This document shows, piece by piece, positions 8,031 through 16,328 of a stretch of DNA of 64,000 bases; within the stretch, counting starts at the first letter, position 1; every line of letters starts with the position of its first letter. The position numbers were made by a program, and so were the translations under genes. Source of the DNA: Acrocarpospora pleiomorpha (GTDB lineage Bacteria; Actinomycetota; Actinomycetes; Streptosporangiales; Streptosporangiaceae). A model generated the notes under the pieces. The model was not told the origin of the DNA. It worked only from the letters and a program-made list of their open reading frames with translations, and searched no databases. The stretch covers positions 101,092-165,091 of the forward strand of contig NZ_BLAF01000020.1 in the NCBI RefSeq assembly GCF_009687885.1. The letters run 5' to 3'.

Positions 8031-8354
8031 ATGGCTTGGCTCATGGTCATCGCCGCAGGTCTGTTCGAGGTCGTCATGGCCTACTCACTCAAACTCAGCG
8101 ACGGATTCTCCGCACCGCTCCCGACCATCGCCTTCATCGCCTCCGCCGCCATCAGCTTCAGCCTCCTCGCCCTCGCCCTCAAGACCCTCGACGTCGGTAC
8201 GGGCTACGCCGTCTGGACGGGAATCGGCGCCATCGGCACCGCCACCCTGGGCATGATCTTCCTGGGCGAGAACGCTTCCGCCATCAAGATCGCCTCGATC
8301 CTCCTCATCCTCTGCGGCGTCATCGGCCTCAACCTGGCGGGCGGCGGCCACTGA
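8031..8354 (+). CDS. gdx: SMR-family guanidinium exporter (Gdx/SugE type)
   Basis: A 107-residue, four-helix small multidrug resistance protein of the SugE/Gdx branch, which exports guanidinium in exchange for protons. The essential glutamate is E13 in AGLFEVVMAYSLKLSDGF. The Gdx signature LKTLDVGTGYAVWTGIGAIGTATLGM is complete, and the last helix is IASILLILCGVIGLNL. The ATG at 8031 follows GAGGAAGGAG at good spacing. The upstream guanidine-III riboswitch independently supports the substrate. A single SMR gene implies a dual-topology homodimer. Its TGA abuts the stop of the convergent lipoprotein gene. Confidence 0.93.
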   Translation: MAWLMVIAAGLFEVVMAYSLKLSDGFSAPLPTIAFIASAAISFSLLALALKTLDVGTGYAVWTGIGAIGTATLGMIFLGENASAIKIASILLILCGVIGLNLAGGGH

Positions 8355-8954
8355 TCAGCCGGGATACTTGTGCACCGGGTCCGAGAAGCCGCTGATCGAG
8401 GTCCAGGTGAGTGTGCTGCGCCCGGCTCGGAAGGTGGCTTTTCTGCCTCTGTCGGTGATTGTGGCGCGTTTCCAGCCGTCGAAGTTTTTGGTGAGGTGGT
8501 GATCCCATTTGCGTAGGTCGCCTACGGCCACCGCCGCGATGGACTCCGTTGGGGGTTCGCCGTCCGAGCAGTAGACGCCGAAGTCCGCGATCGCGGTGAC
8601 CGTGTCGCCGCTGGACTGGAGCGTGATTCCCTGGCAGGCGTCGGTCTTGGTGCGGTAGATCAGGTGGGGTGTGGTCCATCCGCCGACTTGCGTGTGCTGT
8701 TCGTAGAGTCCTTTGCCGCGCCGGTAGTGCATCGCCACCTGGCGGCCGTCCGCGAGTGTTAGTTTCGCCTCGTACCAGCTGGAATCCGGCCCCTGATAAT
8801 CGCTTCCACGGGGTTCGGTGTTCTTGGGGGTTTCTTGCGGGGCGGGTGACGAGGGAGTGACGGTCGCCTGGGTGGCCGGCTGTTCCTGGGCGCATGCCGC
8901 CACGGTTGAGAGCATGGTCATCCAGGTCAGCAGCCGTATTCCCGCTGTGCGCAC
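8355..8954 (-). CDS. Putative lipoprotein of unknown function
   Basis: A 199-residue exported protein. The N-terminus MRTAGIRLLTWMTMLSTVAAC ends in a lipobox (TVAAC, Cys at residue 21), followed by a Ser/Pro/Thr-rich linker to about residue 50 and then a single domain with WYEAKLTLADGRQVAMHYRRGKGLYEQH. I do not recognise the family; it may be a cell-envelope sensor or binding protein. The start is GTG 8954 with GGGAG just upstream. The gene is monocistronic and convergent with gdx, with stop codons directly adjoining. Confidence 0.65.
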   Translation of the reverse strand: MRTAGIRLLTWMTMLSTVAACAQEQPATQATVTPSSPAPQETPKNTEPRGSDYQGPDSSWYEAKLTLADGRQVAMHYRRGKGLYEQHTQVGGWTTPHLIYRTKTDACQGITLQSSGDTVTAIADFGVYCSDGEPPTESIAAVAVGDLRKWDHHLTKNFDGWKRATITDRGRKATFRAGRSTLTWTSISGFSDPVHKYPG

Positions 8955-9003
8955 GCATCTCCCAGTGATCTTTTTTAAGGTGTTTCTAGGTTAACAATGC
9001 GAT

Positions 9004-9039
9004 GGGGGCTGTCGTGGACGGGTGTTCACGGTAGCCCCC
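9004..9039 (-). terminator. Terminator hairpin downstream of the VanX-like gene
   Basis: An inverted repeat GGGGGCT...AGCCCCC with an inner CGTG/CACG pairing. It lies 10 bases beyond the stop of the VanX-like gene and separates it from the lipoprotein gene on the same strand. Confidence 0.6.
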
Positions 9040-9049
9040 ACGGCGGTCG

Positions 9050-9691
9050 TCAGGAGGCGGGTAGTGTCGTCGGGCCGTATCGGGCGACTGATGCGCCGGT
9101 GACGCAGGCCCAGTAGCGGTCGCCGTAGGACCAGTGCCACCACTCGGTGGGGTAGTTGACCAGGCCGACCGCGGACAGGGCGTCGCTGAGGACGCGGCGG
9201 TGTCGCCTGGCCTCGGCGGGGATCGCGACGCTGTCGGTGTGGCAGGCCTCGGTGTCGGTGTCGTTGACCTCCGTGCCCAGCCAGAGCTCGTTGCCGTCCG
9301 TGTCGCACAAGGTCAGATCGACGGCGGCGCCGGCCACGTGCGGGGCGACCTCGGGTGGGGAGATGTAGCGGCTGGCCCGCTGGCGATACCACGCGTCGTC
9401 CTGGCCCGGGTGGACGATCCGGAGCCGGGCGACGTGCTCGTCGAAATACCGGGCTTGCAGTTCCACTGGCCGGAAACCTTCGATGATCAGGAAATACAGT
9501 CCAGGTGGCAGCAGGGTCTGCGCGGTGACCAGGCGGTCCACGACGCTGACGCGGAGATGGGCGTAGGAGGCCCCCGTGTCGGCCATGCGCGGATCGAGGC
9601 GCAGGGCCTGGACGGTGTGGAGATCGATCAGTACCTCGCCAGACTCCTCTATCGGCATTCGGCTGATCACGGGATCGGAGAGCACGATCAT
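9050..9691 (-). CDS. D-alanyl-D-alanine dipeptidase, VanX/DdpX family (peptidase M15D)
   Basis: A 213-residue zinc dipeptidase. Active-site motifs are visible: the substrate-binding Arg in EGFRP, the HxxGxAxD zinc motif in PHVAGAAVDLTL, and the catalytic/zinc Glu-His in EWWHWSYGDRYWA. In glycopeptide resistance VanX removes D-Ala-D-Ala; other members recycle peptidoglycan peptides. No vanH, vanA or vanRS neighbours are present, so a recycling or solitary role is more likely. The frame can start at 9766, but ATG 9691 has AAGGA six bases upstream and starts the usual MIVLSDP N-terminus. Family members are about 190-220 residues, in agreement. Confidence 0.88.
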   Translation of the reverse strand: MIVLSDPVISRMPIEESGEVLIDLHTVQALRLDPRMADTGASYAHLRVSVVDRLVTAQTLLPPGLYFLIIEGFRPVELQARYFDEHVARLRIVHPGQDDAWYRQRASRYISPPEVAPHVAGAAVDLTLCDTDGNELWLGTEVNDTDTEACHTDSVAIPAEARRHRRVLSDALSAVGLVNYPTEWWHWSYGDRYWACVTGASVARYGPTTLPAS

Positions 9692-9847
9692 TTCTTGTCC
9701 TTCGAATTGAGTCTGGATAGCGCTGTAGGCCGCCCGGTCGGAGACCGGACGGCCATTCGGAGTCACCCGGGGGAGTGTCTTCCTGCTGACACCAGAAGGT
9801 TCGAATGAGGCGCTGAAACTTCGCTGAAATTCGTGGTGGGCGGGCTT

Positions 9848-12800
9848 TCAGAACGTGGCCGCGCCACCGGTGAGCTCGCCGTACTCGCGGGCGCCTTGGT
9901 CGCGGAAGACCTTGAGCGCCCGGTTCAGGATCTCCGCCGCCCGCCCGGATTCGCCGCGGGCCTCGTGCAGCAGCGCGAGGTCGCGTTCGGTGCGGGCGCG
10001 CCAGAGCGGGGCGTCCATGTCCTGCCACACCTCCATCGCCGCGGTCAGGCAGGCGGCCGCGTCCCGCAGGTGGCCGTCGGCCAGGTGGAGCTCGCCCAGG
10101 GTGCGCAGGGTCACCCCCAGACCCCAGCGGTCACCCATCGCCTGGCAGGTGGACAGCACCCCTTCCAGCGGGGCCAGGGCCTGTTCGGTCCGGCCCAGGC
10201 GCAGCTGTGCCTTGGCCCACGCGCGGACCGAATACGCCTCCATCAGCTTGTCGCCGAGCCGGGCGAAGATGGCCCTCGCGGCTTCGGCGGTCTCGATCGC
10301 CGGGGCGTACTGGCCGGTCGCCCGGTGAAACAGGCTCATGGTGCGCAAGGTCACGCCCTCGCCGCGGCGGCTGCCGGCGCGGCGGTAGGCGGCCAGGGAT
10401 TCCTCCAGGCCGGACCAGGCGGCGGGATAGTCACCGCGCTCCAGCCGGACCGAAGCCGCCAAGCGCCGCGAGTAGGCGATCCCGGCGTCATCGCCGAGCT
10501 CATCGAGCAGCGCGCCGGCCTCATCCAGGAAGTGCAGCGCCTCTACCAGGCGGCCCGCCTCCCGGCAGATTACGCCGAGCCCGGACAGCGCCACGGCCTG
10601 GCCTCGCGCGTCGCCGAGTTCGCGGAAGGCGCCGAGCGCCTCGTCGAGGACCCGGCGCGCCTCCGGGAAATGATCCTGGTCGTAGCGCAGGTGTCCCAGC
10701 TCGGCCAGCATGGTCGCCTCGCCGTACCGGTCGCCGGCGCGGCGGGCCGCGGCCAGCGCGGCCTGGTTGATCCGCTCCCGGGACTCGAACCTGTTGACGC
10801 CCAGGAACGACGGTCCCAGCCGGGCCGAGGTGAACTGGCAGACCAGGTCGTGCAGGCCCAGCGCGGCGGCCCGCTCCAGGCCGACGACCAGCGCGGGCTG
10901 TTCGATGTCGAACCAGTCATGCGGGGCCGCCAGCACCCGCGCGGCCAGCTCGGCGGAGACCGGGGAGGCCGCCGGGGCGGGGCGCGGCCGGGCGATCTCG
11001 TAGGACGGAGCGTCTCCGGCCATCTGGTCGGCCAGGGTCAGCCAGCCGCCGAGCACCCGGCCCACGGCCGCCGCCAGCGCCTGCGCCGGTTCCTCCGCCT
11101 CGGCCCGCTCCCGCCCGTAGATCCGCACCAGGTCGTGCACGCGGAACCGGGGCGTGCCCAGGTCGTCGACCCGGCTGAAGTCCACCAGCTGCGCGTCGAC
11201 CAGCCGCTCCACCAGGTCCTCCGCCACCTTCTCGGGGGTGCCGGTCAGCCAGGCGAGGACCCACGAGGCGAATTCCGGCACTCCCAGATGGCCCAGCCGC
11301 CGCAGCGCCTGGCGCGCGTCGGCGTCCAGCCCCCGGTAGCTGAGTTCGAAACCGGCCCGCACCTCCAGGTCGGCGATCGCCAGCTCGTCCAAACGGCGCC
11401 GCTCGTCGGTCAGCCGGTCGGCCAGCAGCCGCAGCGGCCAGCGCTGGCGGGTGGCCAGCCGGGCCCCGGCGATCCTGATCGCCAGCGGCAGCCGCCCGCA
11501 CAGTTCGGCGATCTCGCGGGCCACCGGTTCCTCCGCGCCCACCCGGTCGGCCCCGACGATCCGTACCAGCAGCTCGACCGCCTCATCGGGGTCGAGCACA
11601 TCCAGGTCGGTACGGCGCACGCCCGCAAGACCGCCCAGCCGGTTGCGCGAGGTGACCAGCACGGCGCAGCCGCCGCCGCCCAGCAGCAGCGGCCGCACCT
11701 GCCGCTCGTCGGCGGCGTCGTCCAGCAGCACCAGCACCCGGCGCCCCGCCAGCAGGCGGCGATAGAGCTCGGCCCGCTCCGCGGTGGCGGCCGGGACGGC
11801 GGCCGGCTCCACGCCGAGCGCCTTGAGGAACAGCCCCAGCACCTCGCCCGCCTCGGCGGGGGTCTCGCTCAGCCCGCGCAGCTCGGCGTAGAGCTGCCCG
11901 TCGGGAAACGCCGTCGCCACCTGGTGGGCGACATGCGCGGCCAGGGCTGACTTGCCGCTGCCGCCGCGCCCCGCGATGACCTGGACGACGGAGGGTCCCG
12001 TCGTCAGCGCCGCGACCAGGGCGGAGGTCTGGAGCACGCGGCCGGTGAAGTCCGCGGGCGCCAGCGGCAGCTGGGCCGGCACGACGCGGGCCGCCTCGCC
12101 GGACGGCGACGCCAGCAGGACGGGGTCACCGCGCAGGATCGCGTGGTAGAGGGAGGCCAGCTCCGGTCCCGGGTCCACGCCGAGCTCCTCGACCAGCACC
12201 TGGCGGCCTTCCCGGAAGCTGGCCAGGGCGTCGGACTGGCGGCCGAGCCGGTACAGCGCGGTCATGTACTGCCCGCGTAACCGTTCGTCGGCGGGATGGC
12301 GGCCGACCAGCGCGGCCAGCTCGGCCACCAGCTGGCCGTGCCGGCCCAGCGCCAGCTCGGCGGCCATGCGCTCCTGCGTGGCGGTCAGTCGCAGCTGCTC
12401 CAGCCGGGTCACCTCTCCGGCCAGCAGCGAGGTGTGCGATCCCGCCAGGGCGGGCCCGCGCCACAGGGCCAGCGCGGCGCCGAGCAGGTCGGCGGTCTCC
12501 TGCGGCGTGGACGCCTCCCGGGCCTGGGCGAGCAGCTGGTCGAAGCGGTCCACGTCCAGCGATCCGGCGGGGATCTGGGCCAGGTAGCCGGGCGCGCGGG
12601 TGACGATCACATCCGCGACGCCGTGCCGGGCCAGCGCCTGCCGCAGCGTCTTGACGTAGGTCTGGATCGCCGCCTTGGCGGTCTCCGGCGGATCGTCCGG
12701 CCAGATGATGTCGATCAGCCGGGCGGTCGGCACGATGTGCCCGTGCTCCAGCAGCAGCGCCGCCAGCAGCGTCTGGGGTTTGGCTCCGCCGAGCGGAACC

Positions 12801-12850
12801 GCCACCCCGGCGGCGCTCACCTCTATCGGCCCGAGCAGCCGGAACTCCAC
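9848..12850 (-). CDS. AfsR/SARP-family transcriptional regulator with NB-ARC and TPR domains
   Basis: A 1000-residue regulator of the AfsR type. Residues ~1-95 are an OmpR-like winged helix (MEFRLLGPIEVSAAG...AAIQTYVKTLRQAL), ~100-245 the BTAD domain (LDVDRFDQLLAQAREA...ELGVDPGPEL), ~270-550 an NB-ARC ATPase with P-loop VIAGRGGSGKSALAAHVA and Walker B VLVLLDDAAD, and ~620-1000 TPR repeats. Such proteins activate secondary-metabolism promoters by binding heptamer direct repeats; no biosynthetic cluster is visible nearby, so its target is unknown. It lies 99 bp downstream of the ten-gene catabolic operon on the same strand. A pair of 7-bp repeats lies upstream. Confidence 0.92.
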   Translation of the reverse strand: MEFRLLGPIEVSAAGVAVPLGGAKPQTLLAALLLEHGHIVPTARLIDIIWPDDPPETAKAAIQTYVKTLRQALARHGVADVIVTRAPGYLAQIPAGSLDVDRFDQLLAQAREASTPQETADLLGAALALWRGPALAGSHTSLLAGEVTRLEQLRLTATQERMAAELALGRHGQLVAELAALVGRHPADERLRGQYMTALYRLGRQSDALASFREGRQVLVEELGVDPGPELASLYHAILRGDPVLLASPSGEAARVVPAQLPLAPADFTGRVLQTSALVAALTTGPSVVQVIAGRGGSGKSALAAHVAHQVATAFPDGQLYAELRGLSETPAEAGEVLGLFLKALGVEPAAVPAATAERAELYRRLLAGRRVLVLLDDAADERQVRPLLLGGGGCAVLVTSRNRLGGLAGVRRTDLDVLDPDEAVELLVRIVGADRVGAEEPVAREIAELCGRLPLAIRIAGARLATRQRWPLRLLADRLTDERRRLDELAIADLEVRAGFELSYRGLDADARQALRRLGHLGVPEFASWVLAWLTGTPEKVAEDLVERLVDAQLVDFSRVDDLGTPRFRVHDLVRIYGRERAEAEEPAQALAAAVGRVLGGWLTLADQMAGDAPSYEIARPRPAPAASPVSAELAARVLAAPHDWFDIEQPALVVGLERAAALGLHDLVCQFTSARLGPSFLGVNRFESRERINQAALAAARRAGDRYGEATMLAELGHLRYDQDHFPEARRVLDEALGAFRELGDARGQAVALSGLGVICREAGRLVEALHFLDEAGALLDELGDDAGIAYSRRLAASVRLERGDYPAAWSGLEESLAAYRRAGSRRGEGVTLRTMSLFHRATGQYAPAIETAEAARAIFARLGDKLMEAYSVRAWAKAQLRLGRTEQALAPLEGVLSTCQAMGDRWGLGVTLRTLGELHLADGHLRDAAACLTAAMEVWQDMDAPLWRARTERDLALLHEARGESGRAAEILNRALKVFRDQGAREYGELTGGAATF

Positions 12851-12911
12851 TCCCGATCACCTCAGCTCCTGGTCTAAAGCCGGGAAGGGTCGGGCTGATC
12901 ATCCCGCAGGA

Positions 12912-12929
12912 GGGTATAGGCGAGGTATA
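12912..12929 (-). promoter_or_regulatory. Pair of heptamer direct repeats upstream of the SARP gene
   Basis: On the minus strand TATACCT and TATACCC recur exactly 11 bp apart, about 62-79 bp upstream of the SARP start. SARP proteins bind heptamer direct repeats with 11-bp phasing ahead of the -10 box, so autoregulation is possible. The TATACC copies could also simply serve as -10 elements. Confidence 0.4.
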
Positions 12930-12949
12930 CGTCCTGGAAAATAGGCGTT

Positions 12950-13801
12950 TTACTCCTGGAGCCACCGGACGATCTCGGTGTGGTCGGCGGCGGGCGGCAG
13001 GTGCTCGGCCGCGTCCGACCACAGGTCGGCGCAGGCGCGGCCGAGGCGCGGCGCGACGCCGGTGGCCTCGGCGAGTTCCACCGCGATGCGCATGTCCTTG
13101 AGCATCAGCCGCAGCCCGAAGCCCGAGTCGAAGGTGCCGGGCAGGACGAAGTTCGGCCATTTGTTCTCGGTCGAGCCGCTGCGCCCGCTGGAGCCGTTCA
13201 CGGCCGCCAGCATGGTCTCCGGGTCGAGGCCGAAACGCTGCCCGGCCAGCAGCGCCTCGGCGGTGATGAGCAGGTGGGTGGCGGACATCAGGTTGTTCAG
13301 CGCCTTCAGCGCGTGCCCGGCCCCCACCGGGCCGAGCCGGAGCACCCGGCCGCCCAGCGTCTCCAGGAGGGGGCGCACCCGGTCCAGGTCGTCCTGGTCG
13401 CCGCCGGTCATGATGGTGAGGGTGCCGTCGACCGCGCCTTTGACGCCGCCGGACACGGGCGCGTCGACCAGGCGCACCGCCCGCTCGGCGGCTCGGGCCG
13501 CCAGCGCGCGGGTGCGCAGCGGCTGCGAGGAGCCCATGTCGATCAGCACGGTGCCGGGCGCGAGGGCGGCGAGCAGGCCCGCTCCGTCCAGCACCGCCTC
13601 CACCGCGTCGGAGTCGGGCAACATCAGCACCACCGCTTCGGCGCCCTCGGCCACCGCCGTGACGTCCTCCGTCACGTCGATGCCCTCGGGGATGGTTTGG
13701 CGGCTTATGTCGTACGCCCTGACGCGATACCCGGCCGCGACCAGCCTGGCCGCCATCGGCAAGCCCATCTTGCCCAGCCCCACGAAACCGACCACGGTCA
13801 C
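12950..13801 (-). CDS. NAD(P)-dependent beta-hydroxyacid dehydrogenase (3-hydroxyisobutyrate dehydrogenase family), copy 1
   Basis: A 283-residue 6-phosphogluconate/hydroxyisobutyrate dehydrogenase-family oxidoreductase. The Rossmann motif GFVGLGKMGLPMAARL is at residues ~5-20, the substrate loop is DAPVSGGVKGAVDGTLTIM, and the catalytic Lys lies in GAGHALKALNNLM. Expected chemistry is reversible oxidation of a beta-hydroxyacid to its semialdehyde. The GTG at 13801 overlaps the TGA of the previous gene as GTGA. It is the last of ten genes in the left arm and is paralogous to 14576-15457. Confidence 0.85.
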   Translation of the reverse strand: MTVVGFVGLGKMGLPMAARLVAAGYRVRAYDISRQTIPEGIDVTEDVTAVAEGAEAVVLMLPDSDAVEAVLDGAGLLAALAPGTVLIDMGSSQPLRTRALAARAAERAVRLVDAPVSGGVKGAVDGTLTIMTGGDQDDLDRVRPLLETLGGRVLRLGPVGAGHALKALNNLMSATHLLITAEALLAGQRFGLDPETMLAAVNGSSGRSGSTENKWPNFVLPGTFDSGFGLRLMLKDMRIAVELAEATGVAPRLGRACADLWSDAAEHLPPAADHTEIVRWLQE

Positions 13802-14193
13802 GAGATCGTCACCCCCTGCTCGCGCAGCTCCGCGAGCGTCCGCTCCGCGATCCGGAACGACTCCAGCGCCGCGGGCACGCCCGCGTAGACGGCGGCCTGC
13901 AGCAGGACCTCCTGAATCTCCGACTCGGTGACGCCGTTGGCGACCGCGCCGCGCACGTGCACGGCGAACTCGTGCCCCCGGTTGAGCGTGGTCAGCATGG
14001 CGAGGTTCAGCAGGCTGCGGGTGCGCCGGTCGAGGCCCTCCCGAGTCCAGATCTCTCCCCAGCAGTATTCGGTGACCAGCTCCTGCACCGGGCGGCTGAA
14101 GTCGCTCACCGCCGCCAGCGAGCGCTCGACGTGCTCGGCGCCCAGCACCTTCTTGCGCATCTCCAGACCGGCTTCGAAACGTTCGGTGCTCAT
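13798..14193 (-). CDS. Carboxymuconolactone decarboxylase family protein (PcaC-like)
   Basis: A 131-residue CMD-fold protein. It matches PcaC best: KKVLGAEHVERSL, EYCWGEIWTREGLDRRTRSLLNLAMLTTLNRGHEFAVHVRGA and NGVTESEIQEVLLQAAVYAGVPAA. PcaC decarboxylates 4-carboxymuconolactone in the protocatechuate branch of the beta-ketoadipate pathway, but no pcaGHB genes are present, so the family may act here on another cyclic or lactone intermediate. It starts at ATG 14193 (overlapping the cupin stop) and ends in a GTGA overlap. Confidence 0.82.
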   Translation of the reverse strand: MSTERFEAGLEMRKKVLGAEHVERSLAAVSDFSRPVQELVTEYCWGEIWTREGLDRRTRSLLNLAMLTTLNRGHEFAVHVRGAVANGVTESEIQEVLLQAAVYAGVPAALESFRIAERTLAELREQGVTIS

Positions 14194-14579
14194 CGGGACT
14201 CCTCCGGGTATTCCTCGTCACGGACCTGCTCGTACCAGCGGGTGGGGCCGATGGAGATGGCGGTGTGGGTCATCAGGGTGGTCTTGGTCGCGCCGTGCCA
14301 GTGGCGCTCGCCCGGCGGGACCCAGACGGTGTCGCCGGGCAGCAGCGCGCGGGGCCGCTCCCCTTCGGCGCACACCCAACCCTGCCCGGCGAGGACCTGC
14401 AGGATCTGCCCGTCGGTGTGCTCGTGCCAGTTGGTACGGGCCCCCGGGGTGAACGTCACGACGTTGATGGTGGTGCCGTCCGTCGTCGGCAGGACCGAGT
14501 CGGCCCAGACCGTGCCCACGAAGGTGTCGGACTTGAGGACGGACGCCGTGCCCTCGGCGTGGCCGCGCACGATTCTCAT
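14190..14579 (-). CDS. Small cupin-domain protein
   Basis: A 129-residue single-domain cupin. Motif 1 is GARTNWHEHTDGQILQVLAGQGWV (His-x-His then Gln in place of the usual Glu), and motif 2 is PGDTVWVPPGERHWHGA. Two or three His ligands for a divalent metal are preserved. Such small cupins in catabolic operons act as isomerases, lyases or dioxygenase-like accessory enzymes, and carboxymuconolactone decarboxylase is sometimes fused to one. The fused family supports cooperation with the adjacent PcaC-like protein. Overlaps of 4 bp lie on both sides. Confidence 0.8.
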   Translation of the reverse strand: MRIVRGHAEGTASVLKSDTFVGTVWADSVLPTTDGTTINVVTFTPGARTNWHEHTDGQILQVLAGQGWVCAEGERPRALLPGDTVWVPPGERHWHGATKTTLMTHTAISIGPTRWYEQVRDEEYPEESR

Positions 14580-15457
14580 GATTGATCCCCTTCGTGCAGG
14601 CGTACCCCGCCCGCGATGTCGCCGATCGCGTCCACCACGCGGTTGCTGATCTGGTCGGCGTACCCCAGGTTGGCCGCGAGGCCGAAGCTCGCCAGCGGTC
14701 CCGCGGCGTTCAGCGACGGCACGCCGAGGCCGCGCAGGTGGTCGACGTAGAGGACCAGGTCCTTGGTCATCAGGGTGGTGGTGAGCCCGCCCTCCAGGTA
14801 GTCGCCCTCGACGATGTGCGGGAAGCGGTTGGCGACGGCCCAGTTCGCGCCGCTGGAGGAGTTCAGCACCTCCAGCAGCGTGCGCAGGTCAAGACCGGCC
14901 TTGCGGCCCGCCACCATGACCTCGCTGGTGGCGGCCAGGCTGACGGCGTTCAGGAAGTTGTTCAGCAGCTTGGCCGAGTGGCCCGCGCCGGAAGGACCCA
15001 GATGGAAGACCTTCGCGGCGAACGGCGCCAGCGTGGGACGCACCCGGTCCAGGGCCTGTTCCTCGCCGCCGACCATGAGGGTCAGGGTGCCCTTCTCCGC
15101 CGCGGCCGCGCCGCCGGAGACACCGGCGTCGAGGTAGGCGGCGTCGCGGGCGGCCAGCGCGGCGGCGACGCGCCGGGTCGAGTCGGGGGCCGCGGTGCTG
15201 AGGTCCACGACGATCTGGCCGGGCCTGGCGTGGGCGAGCACGCCGTCCTCGCCGAGCATGACAGCTTCCACTACCCGGCTGTCGGGCAGGGAGAGCAGCA
15301 CCTGGTCGCTTTCCCGCGTCACCTCGGCGACGTCGGCGGCGGGGGTCGTGCCCGCCGCGCCCGCCACCGGGTCGTACCCCAGCACAGGATGGCCCGCATC
15401 GACCAGCCGCCGGGCGATCCGGCCGCCCATGTTCCCGAGCCCGATGAAGCCGATCAT
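14576..15457 (-). CDS. NAD(P)-dependent beta-hydroxyacid dehydrogenase, copy 2
   Basis: A 293-residue enzyme of the 3-hydroxyisobutyrate/tartronate semialdehyde reductase family. The Rossmann motif is MIGFIGLGNMGGRIARRL at the N-terminus, the substrate loop is DAGVSGGAAAAEKGTLTLMVGG, and the catalytic Lys lies in GAGHSAKLLNNFLN. It is clearly a paralogue of 12950-13801 in the same operon, suggesting two sequential or stereo-specific hydroxyacid oxidations. It starts at ATG 15457 in an ATGA overlap with the SDR gene. Confidence 0.85.
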   Translation of the reverse strand: MIGFIGLGNMGGRIARRLVDAGHPVLGYDPVAGAAGTTPAADVAEVTRESDQVLLSLPDSRVVEAVMLGEDGVLAHARPGQIVVDLSTAAPDSTRRVAAALAARDAAYLDAGVSGGAAAAEKGTLTLMVGGEEQALDRVRPTLAPFAAKVFHLGPSGAGHSAKLLNNFLNAVSLAATSEVMVAGRKAGLDLRTLLEVLNSSSGANWAVANRFPHIVEGDYLEGGLTTTLMTKDLVLYVDHLRGLGVPSLNAAGPLASFGLAANLGYADQISNRVVDAIGDIAGGVRLHEGDQS

Positions 15458-16296
15458 CGGGCCCGCCCCGCGATCACACGGGCGGCCGCGTCGACCGGCT
15501 CCGGATCCCAGGCGCCCGCCCCGCCGCCGGGGCGCACGGTGTTCACCCAGGCGGAGCCGCCGTCCACCGACAGCACCTCGCCGTTCACGTAGGAGGCGTC
15601 GTCGCTGAGCAGGTACGCGACGGCGGCGGCGACCTCTTCCGGAGTGCCGGTACGCCGCTGCGGCACGGTCGCGCCCCGCCGCAGCAGGTCGTCTCCCGCA
15701 CCCGCGGCCCCGCCGGAGCCCGCGAACAGTCCGGTCGGCACCAGGCCGGGCGCGACGGCGTTCACCCGCACGCCCTGCGGCCCGCCGTACATGGCGGCGC
15801 CGCGCATCACGCCGAGCACCCCGTGCTTGGACGACTCGTACGGCAGCAGGTCATGACTGCCGCGCAGGCTCGCGATGGACGCCGTGATGACGATTGCGCC
15901 GCCGCTGCCCTGCGCCGCGTACTGCCGGAACGCGCCCCGCACGCCAAGGAAGACGCCGCGCAGATTGACCGCCACGACCCGGTCGAAGTCCTCGATCGCG
16001 ATGTCGGGCAGCCGGTCGAAGGTGCCGACGACGCCCGCGTTCAGATGGTGCAGGTCCACGCGGCCGAACCGGTCCACGGCCGCGGCCAGGTAAGCCCCCG
16101 TGTCGTCCTCGCGCGACACATCGGCCCGCACCGCCAGCGCGGGACCGGGCAACTCCTCCGCGACCTGGCGGGCGGCCGGCTCGGCGATGTCGACGACGAC
16201 CACCGACGCCCCCTCCGCCGACAGCCGCCGCGCCGTGGCCGCGCCGATGCCAGAACCGGCGCCGGTCACCACGGCGACAGCACCCTTGAATCTCAC
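15454..16296 (-). CDS. SDR-family oxidoreductase, left-arm copy
   Basis: A 280-residue classical short-chain dehydrogenase. The cofactor motif is TGAGSGIGAATARRL (TGxxxGIG), an acidic residue after beta-2 (VVVDIAEP) suggests NAD+, and the active site has Ser in ITASIASLRG and YESSK (YxxxK). The usual NNAG is replaced by HHLNAG, which is also found in the right-arm copy at 27460. The C-terminus ends SVDGGSAWVNTV. The frame extends upstream, but GTG 16296 has AAGGAG seven bases ahead and begins at the beta-1 strand. It lies 32 bp after the lactonase stop. Confidence 0.87.
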   Translation of the reverse strand: MRFKGAVAVVTGAGSGIGAATARRLSAEGASVVVVDIAEPAARQVAEELPGPALAVRADVSREDDTGAYLAAAVDRFGRVDLHHLNAGVVGTFDRLPDIAIEDFDRVVAVNLRGVFLGVRGAFRQYAAQGSGGAIVITASIASLRGSHDLLPYESSKHGVLGVMRGAAMYGGPQGVRVNAVAPGLVPTGLFAGSGGAAGAGDDLLRRGATVPQRRTGTPEEVAAAVAYLLSDDASYVNGEVLSVDGGSAWVNTVRPGGGAGAWDPEPVDAAARVIAGRAR

Positions 16297-16328
16297 GCCT
16301 TGCTCCTTGCTGGTAGGGGGATCATGCG

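Noticed and set aside
9050..9691. Glycopeptide (vancomycin) resistance cluster
   Set aside because: Only the VanX-like gene is present; no vanHA ligase/dehydrogenase or vanRS pair nearby.
9833..11950. Long plus-strand frame opposite the SARP gene
   Set aside because: Shadow of the SARP/NB-ARC/TPR coding strand, whose motifs are all intact.
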